Origin: an uncultured Blautia sp. | GTDB lineage: Bacteria > Bacillota > Clostridia > Lachnospirales > Lachnospiraceae | Direction of reading: 5' to 3' | Assembly (NCBI GenBank): GCA_900765525.1 | Contig: CAAFRY010000175.1 | Coordinates: 1-10,423 of the forward strand | DNA: 10,423 nt | Shown here: piece after piece, positions 1 through 5,450 of the stretch | How the letters are laid out: each line of letters opens with the position of its first letter | Position numbering within the stretch: the stretch's first letter is position 1 | Position numbers and translations under genes: made by a program | The notes under the pieces: generated by a model | What the model was told of the DNA's origin: nothing | The model's input: only the letters and a program-made list of their open reading frames with translations | Database searches by the model: none

Positions 1-501
1 AAGCTTCTTCAGAAAGAACAGCAAAAGGACAAAAATATGATGTATTTCCTTTTGGTAAAGGCAGAGGATTTGGCCAGCGCCCAGAGTTATATACTCACCA
101 ACCGGGTGATTTCCGGGGCGCTCAGCGGCGTACTGATTCTTTTGGGGCTGGCCAATTACTTTAATGTGCTGACAACAGGAATGCTGTCCAGAAAAAAGGA
201 GCTGGCAGTGATGGAAAGTGTGGGGATGACAGGAAAGCAGATAAGAACCATGCTGATTCAGGAGGGTATATTCTACTGGATAATCGTCACAATTCTTACC
301 GCAAGTCTGGGCACCGGAGTGCTGCAGATACTGCACCGGTATATGGACAGCAAGGTGGCCTATTTCAAATATGCTTATCCCTGGGCCGGGCTTATGCTGA
401 TTCTGGGGATGCTGCTGGCTATCTGCATCCTGCTTCCTCTTGCCCTTTACCGACAGATGGAGAAGGATAGCCTGGTAAAAAGAATTGCACTTTTTCATTA
501 A
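1..501 (+). CDS. FtsX-like ABC transporter permease, C-terminal part
   Basis: The reading frame is open from base 1, so this is the last 166 residues of a longer gene whose start lies outside the window. Three hydrophobic segments are visible at roughly residues 36-58, 89-110 and 127-149 of the fragment. After the first comes the stretch SRKKELAVMESVGMTGKQI, the cytoplasmic signature (R/K-x-x-E-x-A-x-x-x-x-x-G-M) of the FtsX/MacB permease fold. Proteins of this family pair with a cytoplasmic ATPase and drive mechanotransmission, lipoprotein or peptide export, or antimicrobial peptide resistance; which one cannot be told from the tail alone. No ATPase is visible here, so it would be encoded to the left. 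The stop TAA (499-501) overlaps the stop of the convergent araC-type gene and no terminator hairpin separates them. Confidence 0.85.
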   Translation, partial: KLLQKEQQKDKNMMYFLLVKAEDLASAQSYILTNRVISGALSGVLILLGLANYFNVLTTGMLSRKKELAVMESVGMTGKQIRTMLIQEGIFYWIIVTILTASLGTGVLQILHRYMDSKVAYFKYAYPWAGLMLILGMLLAICILLPLALYRQMEKDSLVKRIALFH

Positions 502-1532
502 ACCTTATGTTTTGTTGACTGCAGTAAAGTTTCGGATTGGAGGTATTGCTTCCGGTAGTCTGTGGGCAGCACCCCCATAATGCTTTTAAAAGCTGTGGTG
601 AATTTGCTCTGACTCTCATAACCCACCAGAGCAGCTATCCGGGAGATGCTTTCTGAGGTTTCCAGCAGCAGACGGGCCCCCTGGCGAATACGGTATTCCT
701 TCATGTAGGAGGCCAGGGGAAGACCGTAGACAGATTTAAAAATATTTTTCAGGGCGGAAGTGTTGATGTGATACTTCCGGGAAAGCTGCTGGATGGTATA
801 GCGTTTCTCCAGATTTTCTGTTAGCAGGCGGTGGACCTCTTTAATAATTTCTACCTGACCGGAATAATATTTGTCCAGCGGTCTGGTTTCTTCGGGACTT
901 ATCATGGAGAGAAACAGAAGAAGCTCCTGGCATTTTAATTTCATATAGGGAACTTTCATATGCTCCGGCAAATCATACAGCTGAGAGAAGATATGCTCAA
1001 TCCTGGGACTGGCAGGAAAGGCAGCTATCTTTTCTGTGCTGCAGAATTTCTGCCGGAGCATTTCTGTGTCCAGACCTGCCTCTTTCAGAAGCTCCGGGGG
1101 ATTCTTTTTCAGGATGTTTAAATCCACGCTGACAGAGATTCCCTGGTAAAATCCAAGGGGCAGGGTAACCTGAGATTCCCCGCAGTTATCTTTAAAGTGC
1201 AGGGACAGGTCTCCCTGGCCTAAGTAAAGGCTCAGGCCGTTTTCCATGTTCCAGCCAATACGCCCTTGGCAGCAGTGGTTAATGGACATCAGGGATTCCG
1301 GGTGATGATGGTGAAAATAAAAGCCAGGGGCCTGATAGTAGTGAAAAGAAATATGAAGCCCCGGATAAAGGGCGTATTCTTCTATTTTCAGCCGGGCCTT
1401 GGGAGAATCCGCCAAAGGTGTGGAATGCTTTTGAAGAGATTCCTGGCCCATGGGATGAAGGACGTGGAGCATGGTACCACAGGATACCTCCCGGACCATG
1501 TCTTCCATATTACTGCAGAGATTTTTTTCCAT
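498..1532 (-). CDS. AraC family transcriptional regulator
   Basis: Predicted 344-residue DNA-binding regulator. The C-terminal 100 residues (about 225-330) form the double helix-turn-helix of the AraC/XylS family: YTIQQLSRKYHINTSALKNI is the first helix pair and ISRIAALVGYESQSKFTTAF the second, followed by the usual G-x-x-P-x-x-Y-R end (G320 to R327). The N-terminal part (about 50-210) is a poorly conserved sensor region with the stretch INHCCQGRI, as seen in PchR-like AraC proteins, and a run of four histidines at about 74-77. The ATG at 1532 was chosen because AAGGAG sits seven bases upstream; the frame stays open further upstream but only by running into the neighbouring gene. It follows the arsR-like gene by 16 bases and is probably co-transcribed with it. 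The inducer and targets are unknown. The metal-sensor neighbour and the histidine run make metal or siderophore control possible, but this is inference. Confidence 0.88.
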   Translation of the reverse strand: MEKNLCSNMEDMVREVSCGTMLHVLHPMGQESLQKHSTPLADSPKARLKIEEYALYPGLHISFHYYQAPGFYFHHHHPESLMSINHCCQGRIGWNMENGLSLYLGQGDLSLHFKDNCGESQVTLPLGFYQGISVSVDLNILKKNPPELLKEAGLDTEMLRQKFCSTEKIAAFPASPRIEHIFSQLYDLPEHMKVPYMKLKCQELLLFLSMISPEETRPLDKYYSGQVEIIKEVHRLLTENLEKRYTIQQLSRKYHINTSALKNIFKSVYGLPLASYMKEYRIRQGARLLLETSESISRIAALVGYESQSKFTTAFKSIMGVLPTDYRKQYLQSETLLQSTKHKV

Positions 1533-1548
1533 GATAATTCTCCTTATT

Positions 1549-1926
1549 TCATAAAATGGTTGGGGATTCCTGAGGGCAGGTAATCTGTCCCAGTTTTTCA
1601 ATGGTATGGTGAAGCACCTGAGCCAGCTGTGTGTCAGCAGTCCGGTAATACATTTCTTTTCCCTCCCGGCGGCTGACAATGAGACCACTGGCTTTTAAAA
1701 GTCTTAAATGATGGGAAACTGCAGGGCTGCTCATCTTTACCAGGGCTGCTATGTTTACCACACATTCTTCACAATGACACAGAAGCCAGAATATACGCAG
1801 ACGGCTGGGGTCTCCAAGCTGTTTCATGGCCTCAGAAACGCCCAGGATTTCCTGTTCATCCGGCATGTGTTCCATAACCTTTTTTTCGTTTGTTCCATGG
1901 GAATGAGGAAGTGTTGTATGTTCCAT
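1549..1926 (-). CDS. ArsR/SmtB family metalloregulator
   Basis: Predicted 125-residue repressor of the ArsR/SmtB winged-helix family, whose members leave their operator when they bind metal. The core runs from about residue 30 to 112: LGDPSRLRIFWLL (37-49), then the helix-turn-helix with SSPAVSHHLRLLKASGL (66-82) and the wing. In helix 3 there is C50-x-C52-x-x-C55, the same spacing as the As(III)/Sb(III) site of E. coli ArsR; the first two Cys also match the CadC Cd/Pb site. The N-terminus carries histidines 3, 8, 10 and 20. The ATG at 1926 has AAGGCGG nine bases upstream; a TTG further upstream at 1956 is less likely. It is divergent from the HMA/ATPase pair with a palindrome between them, so it is most likely their repressor and its own. 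Metal specificity (Zn/Cd/Pb or As/Sb) is not settled by sequence. Confidence 0.92.
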   Translation of the reverse strand: MEHTTLPHSHGTNEKKVMEHMPDEQEILGVSEAMKQLGDPSRLRIFWLLCHCEECVVNIAALVKMSSPAVSHHLRLLKASGLIVSRREGKEMYYRTADTQLAQVLHHTIEKLGQITCPQESPTIL

Positions 1927-1947
1927 ATCTGTATTCCGCCTTTCTGC

Positions 1948-1992
1948 CAAAGCCAAGTGGGGTTATGCAACCTTTTCCATGCCTTGGCTTTG
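1948..1992 (-). other. Stem-loop in the arsR-like gene leader
   Basis: CAAAGCCAAG at 1948-1957 and CTTGGCTTTG at 1983-1992 form a perfect 10-base inverted repeat with a 25-base loop. The loop itself holds GGTTATGCAACC (GGTT/AACC arms). On the minus strand this hairpin would end five bases upstream of the Shine-Dalgarno AAAGGCGG (1936-1943) of the arsR-like gene. It could affect translation or message stability. It has no run of T after it and so is not a terminator. Confidence 0.5.
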
Positions 1993-2020
1993 TTAAATTT
2001 CTTCCTGTCTTTTGATTATG

Positions 2021-2061
2021 CTCCATTTGGGATTTCTTTTAGCCCAAATGGGAAAATGGAG
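2021..2061 (-). other. Inverted repeat with alternative pairings upstream of arsR-like gene
   Basis: CCATTTGGG (2023-2031) pairs perfectly with CCCAAATGG (2043-2051) across an 11-base loop. The same left arm, read as CTCCATTT (2021-2028), can instead pair with AAATGGAG (2054-2061). The two pairings exclude each other. In the minus-strand transcript this lies in the first third of the predicted leader; as DNA it sits 20 bases upstream of the plus-strand -35 box and could be a second regulator site. Function not known. Confidence 0.4.
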
Positions 2062-2071
2062 GAAGATTCTC

Positions 2072-2100
2072 TTGACTTATTATACAATCCGGGATAAAGT
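2072..2100 (+). promoter_or_regulatory. Promoter of the HMA/P-type ATPase pair
   Basis: TTGACT at 2072-2077 is a five-of-six -35 box. At 17 bases spacing lies TAAAGT (2095-2100), a weaker four-of-six -10 box. The start of transcription would fall near 2107, at the left edge of the 18-base palindrome, which suits repression by the ArsR-type protein. An alternative -10, TATAGT (2100-2105), has too long a spacer (22). Confidence 0.55.
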
Positions 2101-2108
2101 ATAGTCAA
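2079..2108 (-). promoter_or_regulatory. Promoter of the arsR-araC pair
   Basis: On the minus strand TTGACT (2108 down to 2103) is followed after 18 bases by a perfect TATAAT (2084 down to 2079). Transcription would start near 2072 and give a leader of about 145 bases before the ATG at 1926. The box pair interlocks with the plus-strand promoter, and its -35 overlaps the palindromic operator by two bases. Confidence 0.6.
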
Positions 2109-2129
2109 CGATTAAATAATCGTTTAATC
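2107..2129. promoter_or_regulatory. Candidate ArsR-type operator
   Basis: AACGATTA (2107-2114), two bases, then TAATCGTT (2117-2124) is a perfect 8-2-8 palindrome. A second overlapping pair, GATTAAA (2110-2116) and TTTAATC (2123-2129), adds a shifted dyad. AT-rich dyads of this size are typical ArsR/SmtB/CadC operators. It covers the predicted ATPase-side start site and touches the -35 box of the opposing promoter, so one bound dimer could shut both. Confidence 0.65.
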
Positions 2130-2183
2130 AAAAAGAAAAGCCCATGACAAAAAGGAAACATGGAGCCGGAGAGGAGTTTTGTT

Positions 2184-2402
2184 ATGAAGAAAACATATAA
2201 AATTGAAGTGGACTGTGCAAACTGTGCGAACAAAATGGAGGAGGCTGCAAACAAGACAGCAGGAGTAAAGCAGGCTACAGTGAACTTTATGACACTGAAA
2301 ATGCAGGTGGAATTTGAAGAGGGCCAGGAACCTAAAGCCGTTATGAAAGAAGTGCTCAAAAACTGTAAAAAGGTTGAGGACGACTGCGAGATTTTCTTAT
2401 AG
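2184..2402 (+). CDS. HMA-domain metal-binding protein (metallochaperone-like)
   Basis: Small predicted cytoplasmic protein of 72 residues made of one heavy-metal-associated domain of ferredoxin-like fold. The metal loop is D10-C11-A-N-C14. The Asp before the first Cys is the DCxxC variant seen in the N-terminal domain of Zn/Cd/Pb ATPases such as ZntA, whereas copper domains usually have M-T/x-C-x-x-C. Two further cysteines lie at 61 and 68. The ATG at 2184 has AGGAG seven bases upstream and gives a normal domain length; an ATG at 2160 with a close AAAGGA would add eight residues. The next gene, an ATPase with no HMA domain of its own, begins 15 bases downstream. The likely role is to bind metal and hand it to, or regulate, that ATPase. 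Confidence 0.88.
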   Translation: MKKTYKIEVDCANCANKMEEAANKTAGVKQATVNFMTLKMQVEFEEGQEPKAVMKEVLKNCKKVEDDCEIFL

Positions 2403-2417
2403 AGAGAAGGTTTCCCC

Positions 2418-4301
2418 ATGAATAAAAAACAGAAAAAAATGCTTGTAAGAATTCTTGTATCCGGGGTTTTAATGGTGATACTTCATTTCCTTCCCATCCA
2501 GGGGCTGGTAAGATTTCTTCTGTATATGATACCGTATCTGATTATTGGCTATGATATTTTGCGGAAAGCTTTTAAAGGAATTCTCAACCGGCAGCCTTTT
2601 GATGAAAGTCTGTTAATGACCATTGCCACCCTGGGAGCTATTGTCATTGCGGTTTTTGACAGCGGAGACTATACGGAAGCCATTGCGGTTATGCTTTTTT
2701 ACCAGGTAGGTGAATGGTTCCAGAGTTATGCGGTAGGCAAAAGCCGGAGAAATATCAGTGAGCTGATGGACATCCGCCCGGATTATGCCAATGTGGAGCA
2801 GGATGGAAAGCTGGTACAGGTTGAACCGGACGAGGTGGAAATCGGAACGGTAATCGTGGTGCAGCCGGGAGAAAAGGTTCCCATTGACGGAATCATCCTG
2901 GAGGGAACTTCTACCCTGAATACCAGCGCTCTTACGGGAGAAAGCCTTCCCAGAGAGGCAAAGGCAGGAGACGAGATTATCAGTGGCTGTATCAATATGA
3001 GCGGCCTGCTGAAAATCCAGACCACCCGGGAATTCGGAGAGTCTACGGTTTCCAAGATTCTGGATTTGGTGGAAAATGCCAGCTCCAGAAAATCAAAACC
3101 AGAGGATTTTATCACGAAGTTTGCCAGAGTTTACACCCCGGCAGTAGTATACAGCGCCATTGCCCTGGCCTTGCTGCCTCCTCTGGTGCGTATGGGGATT
3201 CTGGGACTGGCGGCAGACTGGGGAGCCTGGATTTACCGGGCCCTGACCTTTCTGGTTATCAGCTGCCCCTGTGCTTTGGTTATCAGTATTCCCCTCAGCT
3301 TCTTTGCAGGTATCGGAGGAGCCAGCAAGGAAGGAGTTCTGGTAAAGGGCTCTAATTATCTGGAAGCTCTGTCCAGGACCAAGACCATTGTCTTTGACAA
3401 GACAGGTACCCTGACCCAGGGTGTCTTTCAGGTAAGCGGAATTCATCACAGCCAGATGAAGGAGGAGAAGCTGCTGGAATATGCGGCTCTTGCAGAAAGT
3501 GCTTCCTCTCATCCCATCAGTAAAAGTCTCCAGAAGGCTTACGGAAAGGAATTGGACCGAAGCCGGGTAACCGACATTCAGGAAATCAGCGGCCAGGGAG
3601 TCACAGCCAAAGTAGACGGCACAGAGGTGGCCGCAGGAAATATAAAGCTGATGGAGAGGCTGGGAATTTCTTATGAGGACTGCCATCAGGTAGGAACCAT
3701 TATCCATATGGCCGTGAACGGTGCTTATGCAGGACATATTCTTATCTCTGATGTAGAGAAACCAAAGGCCAAAGAAGCAGTGACGGCCCTGAAGAAAGCA
3801 GGAATCCAGAAGACCGTCATGCTGACAGGAGACAGCAAGAAAGTGGCTGCCCAGGTAGCGGAACGGCTGGGAATTGATGAAGTTTACAGCGAATTGCTTC
3901 CACAGGGTAAGGTGGAGAAAATGGAGGAACTGCTGGCTCACAGGCAGGAAAAAGATGTGATTGCTTTTGTAGGCGACGGCATCAACGATGCCCCGGTGCT
4001 TTCCAGAGCGGATATTGGTATTGCTATGGGAGCTATGGGCTCTGATGCAGCCATTGAGGCTGCAGACGTGGTACTTATGGACGACGAGCCTCTGAAGATT
4101 GCCAAAGCCATTAAGATTTCCCGAAAATGCCTTAGCATTGTTTATGAGAATATCTGGTTTGCTATTGGAATCAAGGTCATCTGCCTTATACTGGGAGCCC
4201 TGGGAATTGCCAATATGTGGGCCGCTATTTTTGCAGATGTAGGTGTTATGATACTGGCAGTGCTGAACGCCATTCGGGCCTTGTTTGTAAAGAAATTGTA
4301 A
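2418..4301 (+). CDS. P1B-type heavy-metal (Zn/Cd/Pb) exporting ATPase
   Basis: Predicted 627-residue membrane pump that uses ATP to export divalent metal. Motifs in order: actuator TGES (173-176); membrane metal site CPC (283-285); phosphorylation site DKTGT (327-331, D327); the HP pair of P1B ATPases (365-366); TGD (470-472); GDGIND (519-524). In the last two membrane segments K586 and D607 (in ADVG) match the Lys/Asp pair that defines the Zn2+/Cd2+/Pb2+ group, P1B-2, and E99 lies in GEWF like the glutamate of ZntA. Copper-pump residues in these helices are absent. The protein starts almost directly at the first membrane segment and lacks the usual N-terminal HMA domain, which is encoded by the preceding gene. 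The start has AGAAGG seven bases upstream. CadA/ZntA-like in function; arsenite would not be a normal substrate for this family. Confidence 0.95.
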   Translation: MNKKQKKMLVRILVSGVLMVILHFLPIQGLVRFLLYMIPYLIIGYDILRKAFKGILNRQPFDESLLMTIATLGAIVIAVFDSGDYTEAIAVMLFYQVGEWFQSYAVGKSRRNISELMDIRPDYANVEQDGKLVQVEPDEVEIGTVIVVQPGEKVPIDGIILEGTSTLNTSALTGESLPREAKAGDEIISGCINMSGLLKIQTTREFGESTVSKILDLVENASSRKSKPEDFITKFARVYTPAVVYSAIALALLPPLVRMGILGLAADWGAWIYRALTFLVISCPCALVISIPLSFFAGIGGASKEGVLVKGSNYLEALSRTKTIVFDKTGTLTQGVFQVSGIHHSQMKEEKLLEYAALAESASSHPISKSLQKAYGKELDRSRVTDIQEISGQGVTAKVDGTEVAAGNIKLMERLGISYEDCHQVGTIIHMAVNGAYAGHILISDVEKPKAKEAVTALKKAGIQKTVMLTGDSKKVAAQVAERLGIDEVYSELLPQGKVEKMEELLAHRQEKDVIAFVGDGINDAPVLSRADIGIAMGAMGSDAAIEAADVVLMDDEPLKIAKAIKISRKCLSIVYENIWFAIGIKVICLILGALGIANMWAAIFADVGVMILAVLNAIRALFVKKL

Positions 4302-4316
4302 TCCTTAAAGGATAAA

Positions 4317-4369
4317 AAATACCCTCAGTGTGCGAGAGAGATTTGGGTTTTTGCACACTGGGGGTATTT
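4317..4369. terminator. Hairpin terminator after the ATPase gene
   Basis: Arms at 4317-4333 and 4353-4369 form a 17-base-pair stem, interrupted by only one T-G pair, around a 19-base loop. On the plus strand the stem is followed by a weak ATAGTTT tract. On the minus strand it is followed by a better T run (complement of the A run at 4314-4319), so it could stop transcription in both directions. It begins 15 bases after the ATPase stop codon. Confidence 0.7.
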
Positions 4370-4435
4370 ATAGTTTGGGACCTGGATGAGAAATTGAGAA
4401 AGTTATCCTATGTGCGTAAATTATAGGATGGAATT

Positions 4436-4849
4436 TTGGACATGACCAGTATACCAGATGTTTTTGGAGATAAGTTAATTGATAAGAGACAGTATGCGGT
4501 GGACCACTTTATTCCATGGTCCTTTGTTATGAATGATGAGCTCTGGAATCTAATACCCATTGATGTTTCCTTGAATTCCTGTAAAAGTAATAAACTGCCC
4601 AAATGGGATAAGTTTTTTAGGAAGTTTGCAGAAAATCAGTACATCATGTACCAATTTGTCCAAGATAAATCCGGAATCCGAAGGTTATATGAACATTGTT
4701 ATAGGGACAATCTGCATTCTATCTGGGCCAGCCAGGAATTGTATCGTAAGGGGAATTCCAAAGAGAAATTTTGCTGCATATTGGAAAGTAATATGCGGCC
4801 AGTGTATGAGGCGGCCAGAAGGCAAGGATATGAAATCTGGGATAAATAA
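4436..4849 (+). pseudogene. HNH endonuclease remnant, 5'-truncated
   Basis: The frame encodes up to 137 residues (TTG at 4436; first ATG at 4442) with a recognisable HNH core: VDHFIPWSF with D23-H24, WNLIP (37-41) and LNSCKSNKLP (46-55), where the D/H and the Asn residues form the beta-beta-alpha metal site. Related HNH proteins, as I remember them, carry a long N-terminal region before this core, which is missing. Upstream in the same frame, after a TAG at 4424, the translation continues as plausible protein (DLDEKLRKLSYVRKL), suggesting an older longer gene cut by a nonsense change. No strong ribosome binding site is present (only GGATGG at 4426-4431). Row 4561-4620 has 19 G+C of 60, against 32 of 60 in 3601-3660 of the ATPase gene, hinting at foreign origin. 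It could still be expressed as a short protein. Confidence 0.6.
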
Positions 4850-4898
4850 GCATAGGGTAGACCTGTAAAAAATGTAAAAACGAAAGTTGATTATAGGG

Positions 4899-4927
4899 TT
4901 GACAAGAAAAGTAACTTATTACATAAT
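4899..4927 (+). promoter_or_regulatory. Promoter of the marR-flavodoxin genes
   Basis: A perfect -35 box TTGACA (4899-4904) is followed at the ideal 17-base spacing by CATAAT (4922-4927), five of six to the -10 consensus. Transcription would start near 4934, giving a leader of about 30 bases to the MarR start at 4964. The -10 box lies between the arms of the inverted repeat described next, so a bound repressor would block RNA polymerase. Confidence 0.75.
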
Positions 4928-4947
4928 AAGCGTAATAAGTTACTTTT
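4907..4947. promoter_or_regulatory. Candidate MarR operator, large inverted repeat
   Basis: A perfect 16-base inverted repeat, arms 4907-4922 and 4932-4947, with a nine-base centre that contains the -10 box. Each arm holds GTAACTTATTAC or its complement, itself a partial dyad. A third half-site TAATAAG (4924-4930) pairs with CTTATTA (4915-4921) as a 7-2-7 palindrome. Probably the autoregulatory site of the MarR protein. Followed by six T (4944-4949), so it might also act as a weak terminator for readthrough from the left, but the stem is very AT-rich. Confidence 0.65.
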
Positions 4948-4963
4948 TTGCGGAGGAAGATTT

Positions 4964-5449
4964 ATGCATAATTATGATACAAGGGGGACAGACATATCAT
5001 GGATGAAAAAGCTGCTATTTGCAGGTATCTTTATCCAGGAAAATAAGCTCCATGCCATTTATGACCGTTATAATGAAATGTCCTGCAAACAATGGCTTTT
5101 AATGGCCGTATGCGGGGCTTTTGACAGGCCGCCGGATTTATCCACTTTGGCTAAGGCTATGGGGTGCTCCCGGCAGAACGTGAAGAAGCTGGCACTTCAT
5201 CTGGAACAGGAGGGGTATATTGTACTGGAAAAGTCTCCGGCAGACGGCAGAGCCTTATGGGTTAGAAAGACGGAAAAAGGAGAGGCTTTTTCAAAAAAGA
5301 ACCAGGAACTTGGTACCAAAGTGCATGACGCAATTTTTCAAGAATTTGCGCCGGAAGAAATAGAGGAATATTATAGATTATCTGTAAAAATGATGCATGG
5401 CCTTGAACACCTAGAAAATTTTTTCAAAGAAAACAGGGGGAAAGTTTGA
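4964..5449 (+). CDS. MarR family transcriptional regulator
   Basis: Predicted 161-residue dimeric winged-helix regulator. Helices at about 10-45 lead into the HTH, LSTLAKAMGCSRQNVKKLAL (59-78), then the beta wing with the MarR hallmark D-G-R (EKSPADGRALWV, about 88-99) and C-terminal dimerisation helices from about 104 on. Length is usual for the family. The ATG at 4964 has GGAGGA seven bases upstream. The promoter region just ahead carries a large inverted repeat, so autorepression is likely. The flavodoxin-domain gene starts one base after the stop and is certainly on the same message; the ECF transporter genes further on may be too. MarR proteins usually respond to small phenolic or aromatic ligands or to oxidation. 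One Cys (C51) sits just before the HTH and another at C68 within it, but redox sensing is only a guess. Confidence 0.92.
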   Translation: MHNYDTRGTDISWMKKLLFAGIFIQENKLHAIYDRYNEMSCKQWLLMAVCGAFDRPPDLSTLAKAMGCSRQNVKKLALHLEQEGYIVLEKSPADGRALWVRKTEKGEAFSKKNQELGTKVHDAIFQEFAPEEIEEYYRLSVKMMHGLEHLENFFKENRGKV

Positions 5450-5450
5450 T

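Noticed and set aside
1266..1583. Plus-strand open frame of 105 codons within the AraC gene
   Set aside because: Antisense to a well-supported gene and lacking recognisable domains.
1708..2097. Plus-strand open frame of 129 codons across the arsR-like gene and the intergenic region
   Set aside because: Antisense to the ArsR coding region and running through promoter sequences; no family resemblance.
3093..3941. Long minus-strand open frame (282 codons) inside the ATPase gene
   Set aside because: It lies antisense to a fully motif-supported P-type ATPase gene, shows no protein family features and has no good ribosome binding site.
2418..4301. Copper-exporting ATPase (CopA)
   Set aside because: CPC alone allows it, but the last membrane helices carry the K586/D607 pair of Zn/Cd/Pb pumps rather than the copper-type N-Y and M-S residues, and the partner HMA loop is DCxxC.
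4907..4949. Intrinsic terminator for the HNH remnant
   Set aside because: The stem is followed by six T, but it is very AT-rich and surrounds a near-perfect promoter ahead of marR, so operator is the better reading. A double role remains possible.
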